A DNA stretch of 57,467 nucleotides from Chloroflexota bacterium (GTDB taxonomy: Bacteria; Chloroflexota; UBA6077; FW602-bin22): contig VGOZ01000009.1 in NCBI GenBank assembly GCA_016875715.1, forward strand, positions 1 to 57,467. The letters are read 5' to 3'. The translations under genes and the position numbers were made by a program. How positions within the stretch are numbered: the stretch's first letter is position 1; every line of letters starts with the position of its first letter. Below the pieces are notes generated by a model. That model ran no database searches. It worked only from the letters and a program-made list of their open reading frames with translations, and was not told where the DNA came from. Positions 28,316 through 36,729 of this stretch are shown in pieces.

Positions 28316-28834
28316 ATGAACGTCACCGTCTACACCACTCCGACGTGCCCCTGGTGCAACCGGGCGAAGGAGTTCCTCACCCAGCAGGGTATACCGTTCG
28401 CTGAGCGCGACGTGGCTGCGGACGCCCGGGCCGCAGAGGAAATGGTGCGCCTCTCCGGGCAGAGTGGCGTGCCGGTCATCACGGTCGGATCAGACGTCGT
28501 CGTGGGCTTCGATCGACCGCGACTCGAGCGTCTCCTCGCTGAGCGCAACGCGTCGCGGCCCAGGTTCGGAGCCGCCGTGGCCGATGCCGCCGGCTACCTC
28601 GCCCGAAGGGGTCAGGTGCCCGTATTTGGGGCGCTGGTGGGTAAGATCGCGCCGGGATCGCCGGCGGAGCGCGCCGGGCTTCAGCCGGGGGACATCATCA
28701 CCGGCATCGGTCTTCGCACGATCGCTAACGCACAGGGCGTGGAGGACGCTCTGGCGGCGGTGGCTCCCGGAGGCCGCATCTCCATCACCTTCACTCGCGG
28801 TCAGCGGCAGGTCAGCCGCGACGTGAACTTCTGA
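28316..28834 (+). CDS. Glutaredoxin-PDZ fusion protein
   Basis: 172 residues. Residues 1-80 are a NrdH/glutaredoxin-like thioredoxin fold with CPWC at 11-14, cis-Pro in SGVPVITVG and the GFDRPRLERLL helix. Residues about 85-172 form a PDZ domain: FGALVGKIAPGSPAERAGLQPGDIITGIG with the usual GxxPGSPAExAGL and GDxI signature, then VAPGGRISITFTRGQ. There is no signal peptide, so it is cytoplasmic or peripherally attached. The PDZ domain may dock the redox domain onto a C-terminal peptide of a partner. The ATG start is 33 bases after mutS. Confidence 0.87.
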   Translation: MNVTVYTTPTCPWCNRAKEFLTQQGIPFAERDVAADARAAEEMVRLSGQSGVPVITVGSDVVVGFDRPRLERLLAERNASRPRFGAAVADAAGYLARRGQVPVFGALVGKIAPGSPAERAGLQPGDIITGIGLRTIANAQGVEDALAAVAPGGRISITFTRGQRQVSRDVNF

Positions 28835-28849
28835 GGCGGGCCGCCGCGG

Positions 28850-30297
28850 TCAGTCCAGCTCGACACGGACGTCGCGCCACGCACCCCGACGGTACCGCCA
28901 GAGTGTCATGAGGCCGCCCACGACTGCATCGGCGACCATCCCGGCGTAGATCCCCCAGAGTCCAAGGCCCACGGTGATGCCGAGCAGGTAGCCGAACGGC
29001 ACGCGGATGAGCCAGCCGCAGACGAATGACATCACAAGAGGGAATCTCGTGTCGCCCGCTCCGCGCAGCGTACCGGAGAGCACCATCGGCAGCGCCCAGA
29101 TCGGCCTGGCCAGGCCAACCATCCGCATCGCGGGTATGCCCTCTTCGATGATCGCACGATCCGAAGTGAAGAGAGCGATGAGAGGCTCCGGCGCGATCAG
29201 GTAGACTACTCCCATCGCCGACATCCCCCCGCGGCGAGCTGGACGCCGACCCAGGTGCTGCGGTCGGCGAGGTCGTGCCGACCCGCGCCGAGGTACTGAC
29301 CGCACAAGGTCGTCACGGCGATGGCGAAGCCGAAGGCGGGGAGAATAGAGATCGTCAGGGCATTGAACGTCACGCGCTGAGCCGCGAACGTGGTCGTGCC
29401 CAGTTGCAGCGCGATGACCGCGTAGACCATGAAGCTGCCCATCATCAGGACCTGCTCGAGTACGGCGGGCGATCCGAAATCGATGATGCGACGGATCACG
29501 CGGTCCACCGGTCGCCAGTCGCCGAAGAGCGTCACCCGAAGCACAGGATGGCGCGCGATCGCCCGGATGACGATCGCGAAGCCGACGGCTCGGGCGATGT
29601 TCGTGCCCCAGCCAGATCCATCGACGCCCATTTGCGGCAGGCCGGCGACGCCGAACACCAGGAGGTAGGCCGCGACCGCGTTGACCACGTTGGCTACCGC
29701 CGTCGAGATCATGGGCGTGCGTGTGTCGCCGGCGGCGCGCAGGAGCGAACTCGCCCCGATGGTGAGCGTGGTCAGGACGGCGCAGTACGAGATGATCCTG
29801 AGGAAGCGGCCACCGACCGCGACAACCTGCTCATCGGCACCGAGAATCCGCACGGCGCCCTCGGCACCGAGAACACCGAGAACGAGGTAGAGCACGCCCA
29901 GCCCGCCCGCGAGCAGCATCGACTGGCGCGCTGCTCGCGCGGCGCTTTCGGGATCCCCCGCACCGATCGCCCATGCGACAAGGACGATCGCGCCCATCAT
30001 CAGCCCGAACAGGATCGATAGGGAGAGAAAGAGCCACTGTATCCCCGCGCCGACCGCGGCGAGGGCGACCGCGCCGAACTGGCCGACAATGATGGTATCG
30101 ACGATGCCCAGAAGCGTGTGGAGCGAGTTCTCAACGATGGCCGGCCAGGCCATGCGGAACACGGTCCTGCGATCGCCGTGGCCCAGGGTCTCGGTCACAT
30201 CGGGCGAGCCGTTCGGGCCCGCCGGGGCGCGTCCGCTCACGTCGGTGGCAGACACGGCGCGACCATATTCCGGCTCATATCGCAAGAGACTATCCAC
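28850..30297 (-). pseudogene. MATE family efflux transporter, frameshifted
   Basis: The N-terminal ~355 codons (from GTG 30297, or a later GTG at 30198 that starts nearer the conserved region) encode MATE helices 1-9, including RMAWPAIVENSLHTLLGIVDTIIVGQFG and LRAAGDTRTPM. The frame breaks at a run of six C on the plus strand (about 29225-29230) and helices 10-12 continue in another frame: MSAMGVVYLIAPEPLIALF, SGTLRGAGDTRFPLVMS. Adding one base to the run gives a continuous protein. MATE pumps export drugs or metabolites with Na+ or H+ antiport. A sequencing indel is as likely as real loss. Confidence 0.82.
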
Positions 30298-30311
30298 GCG
30301 AGGAGGCTGCC

Positions 30312-31061
30312 TTGGATCTCGCTGGCAAAGTCGCGCTGGTGACCGGCGGAGGAACCGGACTCGGTCGTGAGATCTCGCTGCAACTCGCCGGCCGTGGCGT
30401 TGACGTGGCGGTCAACTACTCCCGGTCGGTGGCGGATGCCGAAGCGACCGTCGCGGAGATCCGCGCGCTCGGCCGTCGCTCGATCGCCGTTCAGGCCGAT
30501 GTCGCGGACGCTCGGCAGATCGACGCCATGGTTTCCCGCGTCGTCGGCGACCTGGGGAGTCTGCAGATCCTCGTCAACAACGCGGGAACGACCGTGTTCG
30601 TTCCGTTCAAGGACCTGCAGGGGATCACCGAGGCGGACTGGGACCGCCTACAGGATGTGAATGTCAAGGGGTCCTGGCTCTGCGCCCGGGCGGCAGCTCC
30701 GCACATGCGGCGCGCGGGCGGAGGCCGGATCGTCCTCACGACCTCGATCTCCGGCCTGCGGGCAGGTGGGAGTTCGATCGCCTACGCCGTGTCCAAAGCG
30801 GGGATGCAGATGCTCTCGCGCTGTCTCGCCCTGGCACTGGCACCCGATATCACCGTCAACACCGTGGCGCCCGGGATCATGGATACGCGATGGGGCGCGC
30901 GATGGGGCCAGGAGGCACTCGACCGCATGGCCCGTGAGGCGCCGCTCGGGCGCTATCCGAGCCTGCACGATATCGCGGCTGGCGTTGTCTTCCTGTGCGA
31001 AAACGACTCAATGACTGGTCAGACGCTCGTGATCGATGCCGGGCGACACATGCCGATCTGA
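30312..31061 (+). CDS. SDR family oxidoreductase (FabG-like)
   Basis: 249 residues from TTG 30312 with a strong GAGGAGG 6-7 bases upstream. Cofactor loop TGGGTGLGRE, NNAG at ILVNNAGTT, catalytic Ser in TTSISGLRAGG, Tyr and Lys in AYAVSKAGM, and NTVAPGIMDT. The NYSRS after beta-2 favours NADP(H). It belongs to the large 3-oxoacyl-ACP reductase-like branch; isolated copies like this often act on sugars or secondary alcohols instead. Divergent from the MATE gene with almost no spacer, and convergent with the lipid-type operon. Confidence 0.88.
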   Translation: MDLAGKVALVTGGGTGLGREISLQLAGRGVDVAVNYSRSVADAEATVAEIRALGRRSIAVQADVADARQIDAMVSRVVGDLGSLQILVNNAGTTVFVPFKDLQGITEADWDRLQDVNVKGSWLCARAAAPHMRRAGGGRIVLTTSISGLRAGGSSIAYAVSKAGMQMLSRCLALALAPDITVNTVAPGIMDTRWGARWGQEALDRMAREAPLGRYPSLHDIAAGVVFLCENDSMTGQTLVIDAGRHMPI

Positions 31062-31087
31062 TTCTTGCTCGATTCCCGGCGGCAGGA

Positions 31088-31423
31088 TCAGATCATCCAG
31101 GGCGCAACGAAGAAAAGGATCATCGCCATGACGAGCATCACCGGACCGGTGAAAGCGCACCCGGTCTGACGGCAGACACCGTCGACGACGATCAGTCCGA
31201 CCCCCAAGGCAACACAGGCCCATCCGATCTTGGATGAGTGTTCGAAGACCGCGATCGCCCGGAGCCACGCGGGTTCGGATCGTTCCGTCGGCGGCGGCAA
31301 GCCCTGCATGCGCGCCAGAAACCGGTTCCAGATGCGCCACCAGCGCACGACACGTCGCGGTCCGAGTGCGAGAATCAGAATGTAGAGAACCAGAAGAATC
31401 TGCCAGGCGCCGATCACCGCCAC
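31088..31423 (-). CDS. Small membrane protein
   Basis: 111 residues with three hydrophobic segments: AWQILLVLYILILAL at the start, IGWACVALGVGLIVV in the middle and GPVMLVMAMILFFVAPW at the end; the loop between the first two is basic (WRIWNRFLARMQG). No family recognised. Its first ten bases overlap the 3' end of the acyltransferase gene, so translation is coupled. It is the last gene of the PIG-L/PlsC unit and probably an accessory membrane partner of lipid synthesis. Confidence 0.68.
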   Translation of the reverse strand: MAVIGAWQILLVLYILILALGPRRVVRWWRIWNRFLARMQGLPPPTERSEPAWLRAIAVFEHSSKIGWACVALGVGLIVVDGVCRQTGCAFTGPVMLVMAMILFFVAPWMI

Positions 31424-32109
31424 GCACCCAGGCTGCGCACCGTCGCCTCCAGTTCCCGCGCCACGTCCGACGGCGGATTCTCATTACCGAAGCGGCGCGG
31501 CTCGCCAAACACCACGCGGACATCGCCACGGCCGAACCGGTTGCCCTCCCACAGACCGGGCCGGTCCACAGCCACACGCACCGGAACGACTTCCGCACCG
31601 GTCGCGATCACGACGATTCCGACTCCGCCGCGAAAGCGCTCGATCGTACCACTCAGGCAGAGGCGGCCCTCGGGATACAGCAGCACCGACCATCCGGCGG
31701 CGACCATCACGGTGAGCAGGTTATCGCGCGGGTGGCCTCTCGGCAGAGCAAGCGGGAAGGCATTTCCCAGAAGCGCGGCCAGGGCCCCCTTCATGGGAAG
31801 GCCGAACAGGCGCGGGCCGAAGATCTTCGACGCCGACGCCGCGACCGAGAGACGACTCCGCCAACGCCACGGCAGGCTCGCGATGATGAAGCAAGTGTCC
31901 AGGTGGGCGCAGTGATTCGCGGCGAACAGGACCGGTCCCCGAAGCGCCTCGAGGTTGGCAACCCCCTCGGCTCGGACGCGATAGAAGGCGCGGACAAGAG
32001 GCTCGAGGACAGTCGCCCACGCCGCCGCACGAAGCAATCGGGCCGGCCCACCCGTGGCCCATCGCTCCCTCACATACGCGGCAGTCGGTACAGCCGGTGC
32101 CAGGGTCAT
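31414..32109 (-). CDS. PlsC-like 1-acylglycerol-3-phosphate acyltransferase
   Basis: 231 residues. The glycerol-phosphate acyltransferase motifs are NHCAHLDT (HX4D catalytic pair) and YPEGRL (motif III), with FRGGVGIVVIATGAEVVPV as motif IV. The N-terminal 45 residues are amphipathic and may lie on the membrane. It would transfer an acyl chain to lysophosphatidate or a similar lipid at the inner membrane face. It lies 18 bases after the PIG-L deacetylase gene and overlaps the following small membrane protein gene, which suggests a modified-lipid pathway instead of the housekeeping PlsC role. Confidence 0.84.
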   Translation of the reverse strand: MTLAPAVPTAAYVRERWATGGPARLLRAAAWATVLEPLVRAFYRVRAEGVANLEALRGPVLFAANHCAHLDTCFIIASLPWRWRSRLSVAASASKIFGPRLFGLPMKGALAALLGNAFPLALPRGHPRDNLLTVMVAAGWSVLLYPEGRLCLSGTIERFRGGVGIVVIATGAEVVPVRVAVDRPGLWEGNRFGRGDVRVVFGEPRRFGNENPPSDVARELEATVRSLGAWR

Positions 32110-32127
32110 AGGAACGATGCATCCACT

Positions 32128-32904
32128 CTAGAGATCCGGGGGAACACCGCGACACCAGTACCGCTCGATCGGTTCACCCGTGCGTCCCGCATACTCCGCG
32201 ACCGTCCTCTCCATCCGATCGGTGGATCCGAACAGCGTGCCCATCTGACTCGCGTAGCAGCGGATCGCGTCGATGCGCCGCGCCAGTGTTGCGCCGACCG
32301 GGACGTCCCGCTCGTGCACCGCCCCTACGCGTGCTGTCGCGTCTGCGACCGCGCGCGCCTCGCGCGCTGCGTAGGGGAAGTCCTCGTAGAGGCTCGTCTC
32401 GGCAGCGGACGGCAGGGCCGCGAGCGCGATCTGGTGGTCGACGTGATGTCCCACGGTGAGCGGCGCGTAGAACCGTACCCTCGGACGCTCCCCGTGCAGC
32501 TCTTCAAGGATGCGGGAGATCTGACCGATCAATGGGCATTCATCCGATGAAACCTGGCCGAACAATGCATCCTCGCTCTGGTAGAGCGCACCGCGGTAGA
32601 TCGCATCAGGAAAGGGCAGCACTCGGTGCGCGCATCCGAGGACGGCCATCGCCGAGCGGTGTTCGCGTAGGCGCTCCTCGACGGCATCCCCCAGGCGCCA
32701 CCGGGCGTGCTGAATCCGCGCAAAGGCGCCCAGGACCGATTCGTCCTCCGGCTTCCCGCCGAACACGGTCACGACCAGAACGTCAGCGCCCGCGTCGACG
32801 AGGCGCGCGATCGTCCCACCGCACGAGAGCGCGGCATCATCGAAATGCGGCTCGAGGAAGATGTGCCAGCGATCCCCGATCACGTTGCGTGTGCCTGGTA
32901 GCAT
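32128..32904 (-). CDS. PIG-L/LmbE family deacetylase
   Basis: 258 residues from ATG 32904. The zinc-binding LmbE motif is EPHFDDAALSCGGTIARL (PHxDD), and the third ligand region is PLTVGHHVDHQIAL. The family removes N-acetyl groups from GlcNAc-linked lipids, mycothiol or bacillithiol precursors and antibiotics. Linked to PlsC and a small membrane protein in one minus-strand unit, a glycolipid-type substrate is a reasonable inference. It starts eight bases from the divergent mutL start. Confidence 0.87.
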   Translation of the reverse strand: MLPGTRNVIGDRWHIFLEPHFDDAALSCGGTIARLVDAGADVLVVTVFGGKPEDESVLGAFARIQHARWRLGDAVEERLREHRSAMAVLGCAHRVLPFPDAIYRGALYQSEDALFGQVSSDECPLIGQISRILEELHGERPRVRFYAPLTVGHHVDHQIALAALPSAAETSLYEDFPYAAREARAVADATARVGAVHERDVPVGATLARRIDAIRCYASQMGTLFGSTDRMERTVAEYAGRTGEPIERYWCRGVPPDL

Positions 32905-32912
32905 GGCACGGC

Positions 32913-34742
32913 ATGGCTGGACCGCGCATCGGTGCGCTGCCGCGCGAGGTCGCGGAGAAGGTCGCGGCCGGCGAGGTGATCCAGCGACCGGGCGACGTCG
33001 TCAAGGAACTGGTCGAGAACGCGATCGACGCGATTCTGGTCAGGCCCGATGGGATGGATGCACCCGTGGGCCCGCCTGCCATCACAGTCGAAATCCGCGG
33101 CGGGGGGTTGGAGTTCATCCGGGTCGCCGATGATGGCTGTGGCATTGACCCGGCGGACCTCGGCCTCGCTCTGGCGCGCCACGCGACGAGCAAGCTACGC
33201 ACTGTCGACGACCTGGAGGCGGTCCGGACGCTGGGGTTCCGGGGAGAGGCGTTGCCCAGTATCGCCGCAATCGCGGCCCTCACCGTGATCTCCCGGCCGC
33301 CGCAGGAGGAAGCGGGAGCGTTCGCGGAAGTGGCGTACGGTGAGACCCTCGAACGGGGACGCCGTGGGGCACCTATCGGCACGCAGATCACGGTGCGGAG
33401 GCTCTTCGGCAACCTGCCCGCGCGGCTTGCATTCCAGAGGACACCGGGGAGCGAGGCCGCACACATCGCGCATCTGGTGGCCGTCTACGCGCTCGGTTAC
33501 CCCGAGATCCGCTTCTCGTTCGTGGTCGATGGACGGAACGCCCTCACCACCGACGGGACCGACCGACGCGGCGCACTGGTGGCGGTGCACGGTCCTGACG
33601 CGGCCCAGGCGGCGATCGAAGTGGGGGCCGAAGATGGCGGCGTCAGTGTCTGCGGCCTGATGAGCCCACCAGACCTGACACGAGGTTCGCGCGGCGACGT
33701 CCTCCTCCTCGTCAACCGTCGACCAGTCCAGAACCGGGCCCTGATGCACGCGGTCATCGAAGGATATCGGGGCTTCATCCCCGATGGGAGGTTCCCCTTC
33801 GTGGTGCTGGACATCACGGTTCCCCCGGGGGAGGTGGATGTGAACGTCCACCCATCAAAGAGCGACGTACGCTTCCGGCGCGACCGTCTCGTGTACGGGA
33901 CGCTGCAGCGGGCCATCCGCCAAATGCTGGTCGCGACCGCGTCTCCACCGGCCGTATCGGCGCCGCTGCGCTCACCCCCCGAGTGGCTCACCTCTCCGGC
34001 TGCGAATCGGACCGATACCCCTCTGTTCCCGTCGGCGCGCGTCGAGGCACCGATGCGCGCGCCACACCTCGGTGACCCCGGGCCGCTGCTCGGATCGCTA
34101 GCGAGGCTCACCGCCGAGGTTCGACCGGCCGACACCGCGACCCCATCTCCTGGTGCGTCAGTGGCGGGCAACCGTCTGCCGCCCATGCGCATCCTCGGGC
34201 AGATCCAGAATGCCTACATCGTATGCGAGGGGCCGGATGGCGTGTACTTCATCGACCAGCACGCCGCGCACGAGCGGGTGCTGTACGAGGGTCTGATGCG
34301 CGATCACGGTGAGACCGCGGCTCAGTTGCTACTCGAACCGCAGGTCGTCGAGGTCGCGGCGAGCCTCCTCGGATCGATCGACGAGCATCGCCAGGCACTT
34401 CGGGATCGCGGCTTCGATGTGGAGCAGTTCGGGACTAGGCACGCCATCGTGCGATCCGTCCCCAGGGGCGTGCGCCCCACTGGCGATCTCGTGCCGGTGA
34501 TCGCGTCCGTTATTGACGCGCTGGAGTCGCCCTCCGCTCCGACCGACGCGTTCGACCGCGTGATCGCGACCATCGCCTGCCATTCCGCGGTGCGCTTCGG
34601 TGATCCACTGGCCCCGGAACTCATGCGGGAACTGATCGAGCGATTGGAGGGCACGGATATCAGGGCGTTCTGCCCGCACGGGCGGCCGACCGTTGTGCGT
34701 CTACCTGCACTGCAGCTGGATCGAGACTTCGGCCGTCGGTAG
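32913..34742 (+). CDS. mutL: DNA mismatch repair protein MutL
   Basis: 609 residues from ATG 32913. GHKL ATPase motifs: VAAGEVIQRPGDVVKELVENAIDA (catalytic Glu32), DDGCGI, TLGFRGEAL and GTQITVRRLFGNLPAR. The C-terminal half carries the endonuclease motif DQHAAHERVLYE near 447-458, with ACHSAVRFGD and CPHGRPT, so it is the nicking type used by bacteria without MutH. Between ENAIDA and the next strand there is an insertion of about 16 residues (41-56) absent from most homologues. There is no obvious ribosome-binding site. Partner of mutS in the same window. Confidence 0.96.
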   Translation: MAGPRIGALPREVAEKVAAGEVIQRPGDVVKELVENAIDAILVRPDGMDAPVGPPAITVEIRGGGLEFIRVADDGCGIDPADLGLALARHATSKLRTVDDLEAVRTLGFRGEALPSIAAIAALTVISRPPQEEAGAFAEVAYGETLERGRRGAPIGTQITVRRLFGNLPARLAFQRTPGSEAAHIAHLVAVYALGYPEIRFSFVVDGRNALTTDGTDRRGALVAVHGPDAAQAAIEVGAEDGGVSVCGLMSPPDLTRGSRGDVLLLVNRRPVQNRALMHAVIEGYRGFIPDGRFPFVVLDITVPPGEVDVNVHPSKSDVRFRRDRLVYGTLQRAIRQMLVATASPPAVSAPLRSPPEWLTSPAANRTDTPLFPSARVEAPMRAPHLGDPGPLLGSLARLTAEVRPADTATPSPGASVAGNRLPPMRILGQIQNAYIVCEGPDGVYFIDQHAAHERVLYEGLMRDHGETAAQLLLEPQVVEVAASLLGSIDEHRQALRDRGFDVEQFGTRHAIVRSVPRGVRPTGDLVPVIASVIDALESPSAPTDAFDRVIATIACHSAVRFGDPLAPELMRELIERLEGTDIRAFCPHGRPTVVRLPALQLDRDFGRR

Positions 34743-34749
34743 GCGGGCT

Positions 34750-36729
34750 TCAGCCATCCCCCAGGATGCGGCGCTCGATCGCCTGGCAGATCAGCGGCGG
34801 CAGCGCATCGATATTGGGCACGAGTAGCCCGCTCGCACAGGAGATAGGCGCTCCTTCGATATGCGGCTCGTACGACGCGCGAAACTCTCCCTCCGCGAGT
34901 CCGACGCCGAAGGCGAGCAGACCGAGCCGGTCCCTCACCGCGCGCACCGAGTTCCGCTCTTCGATGCCCGTCAGAACATCCACGAGCGCGACTCGATCGC
35001 TGCTGATGCCGTCGGTCACCATCAACACGGTCTTCAGGCCGATCTGCCCTTCGATATCGGCGATCGCGGCCTGAATCGCGATCGCCTCTCGCGTCTCGGC
35101 GTGTTCCAGTTCATACATCTCGCGGATGAGATAGGAGAAGTCCTTCACCACGTATCGGCTGGCCGGGGCGACCCGCGAGGAATCGCCCAGTGTGTCCGTC
35201 AAGGAACGCAGAACTCGGGGTGCTTCGGAAAAGGCGATCACCTCGTACGGCAACTTGAGCCGCTCATGGATCTCAACAAAGAGGACCGCGGTGTCGACCG
35301 TCTGGTCGAACTTCCGCGAGGGATACCCCTTCTGGATCACGCTGCCGGAGATATCCAGGAGGATCGCATTGGCGAAGTCCTTGACGCTGTCGTCACGCAC
35401 CTGGCGAGCGCGATGGAGGAAGGCGAGCCCGGGATCGATCAGCAGGTTCTCGGGGCGATCCTCGTCGATGTCACCGGTATCGCCGCGGCGGAAGCGGCGC
35501 GGCCGGCGGAAGGGGTCGATCGTCCCGAATCGCCGGAGGGCGAGAATCTGCGCCAGGCCGGGGCCATCTCCCCGCCCGTGAACTGCCGCGTCGATGAGGG
35601 GTTCGAGTTCGCGAACCCGCTGAATGTAGTCGAACTGGGTGTAGTCGATGCCGCCGCGAGGACGGAAACGACGGATGCGCTGGATGACGCCGGCGACCCA
35701 GCGCGGCCCGCTGTCGAACTCGTTGGCCTGAAAAGGTCGGGGAGTTCTGCTCTGATCGGTCGACCCTCCCGAGCGACGGCCCTGCTCGGTCTCGGGTCCG
35801 CCCGGGTCTTCGACACCTATGGGCGCGTCCTCGCGGACAAAGAAGAGGACGCCGTCCTTGCTCGAGGCCTCCTCGTCCTCACCGGCGCCGCTCGCGCGGC
35901 CGTCCGGTGAGAACGCATCTTCGGAATCGTCCTCGGGCGATGGACGAAGTGGTTCGTCCGATCCCAGTTCGGGAGGAACTGCCCGGCGCGCCTCCTCCTC
36001 GAGCTGCCGCTTCGATGCTTCCACGAGCGCGCCATAACGCGGCAGGATCTCCGCCAGCGCCGCGGCGCATCCCGCGAGGTGTTCGGCGGCGAGCGCGGGA
36101 CCGAGCAGAGGCCACACCTCCGGCATCTGGCCATCGAACGGGCTAGCCGGGCGACGGATCTCCGGCCACCGCGTCCTGGCCCAGTTCCCGATGAGCGCAT
36201 CGAGAAACAGGTGGTGCCGCAGTGGGTCCGCGCCGCTGCGTCGTCCCCGCACGTCGTTCTTAGCGTGCATATCGATCGCTTCTCCATAGAGCGAGCGCAG
36301 GAACCGATCGGCGCCTGGATAGTCGACGAGATAGCGCGAGTTCACACGAAGGTCGTTAACGACGTTCAGTAGGAGGAGCGCACTGGCATTCTGGATGCCG
36401 TGCCGCGCCGCCTGGCCGAGGAACGCAGCGATCCCCTCCACGCCACCCGAGCCGGCGTAGCTGGCCTCGGCGACCTCGTGAATCAGGCCGCCGACGATGC
36501 GCGTGCCCGACCACTCGCCAAGCAGACGAGCCGGGTAGATGAGTGTGTCGATCTCCGGCGCGAAGGCCCACCAGTCGCCGGGCACGATACGAGTTGGACG
36601 CTCGCGCAAGAGCAAGCGCCCGATCGTCTCCACCTCGGACGCTCTATAGCGAGTCGACTCCAGTGCCTCGACCACGACCTCCGCGGCCGAACCTGAGTCC
36701 GAACTCGCGGGTCTCTCAGCCAACGCCAT
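34750..36729 (-). CDS. VWA/MIDAS protein with zincin-like N-terminal region
   Basis: 659 residues from ATG 36729; its start overlaps the upstream AAA+ gene by 14 bases. Residues 60-150 contain LIHEVAEASY (HEVAE at 84-88) followed by LNVVNDLRVNSRYLVD, resembling the HExxH plus N...D.R layout of CobT-like VWA proteins, except that the third ligand is Glu. Residues about 275-345 are acidic and low-complexity (EDDSEDAF, GEDEEASS). The VWA domain near 450-659 has an intact MIDAS: DISGS (459-463) and LMVTDG. This is the usual partner of MoxR-like ATPases in metal insertion or complex assembly. Client unknown. Confidence 0.83.
   Translation of the reverse strand: MALAERPASSDSGSAAEVVVEALESTRYRASEVETIGRLLLRERPTRIVPGDWWAFAPEIDTLIYPARLLGEWSGTRIVGGLIHEVAEASYAGSGGVEGIAAFLGQAARHGIQNASALLLLNVVNDLRVNSRYLVDYPGADRFLRSLYGEAIDMHAKNDVRGRRSGADPLRHHLFLDALIGNWARTRWPEIRRPASPFDGQMPEVWPLLGPALAAEHLAGCAAALAEILPRYGALVEASKRQLEEEARRAVPPELGSDEPLRPSPEDDSEDAFSPDGRASGAGEDEEASSKDGVLFFVREDAPIGVEDPGGPETEQGRRSGGSTDQSRTPRPFQANEFDSGPRWVAGVIQRIRRFRPRGGIDYTQFDYIQRVRELEPLIDAAVHGRGDGPGLAQILALRRFGTIDPFRRPRRFRRGDTGDIDEDRPENLLIDPGLAFLHRARQVRDDSVKDFANAILLDISGSVIQKGYPSRKFDQTVDTAVLFVEIHERLKLPYEVIAFSEAPRVLRSLTDTLGDSSRVAPASRYVVKDFSYLIREMYELEHAETREAIAIQAAIADIEGQIGLKTVLMVTDGISSDRVALVDVLTGIEERNSVRAVRDRLGLLAFGVGLAEGEFRASYEPHIEGAPISCASGLLVPNIDALPPLICQAIERRILGDG

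Noticed and set aside
31234..32550. Long plus-strand frame opposite the PlsC and PIG-L genes
   Set aside because: Arg/Thr/Ser-rich without domain; the minus-strand genes have intact catalytic motifs.
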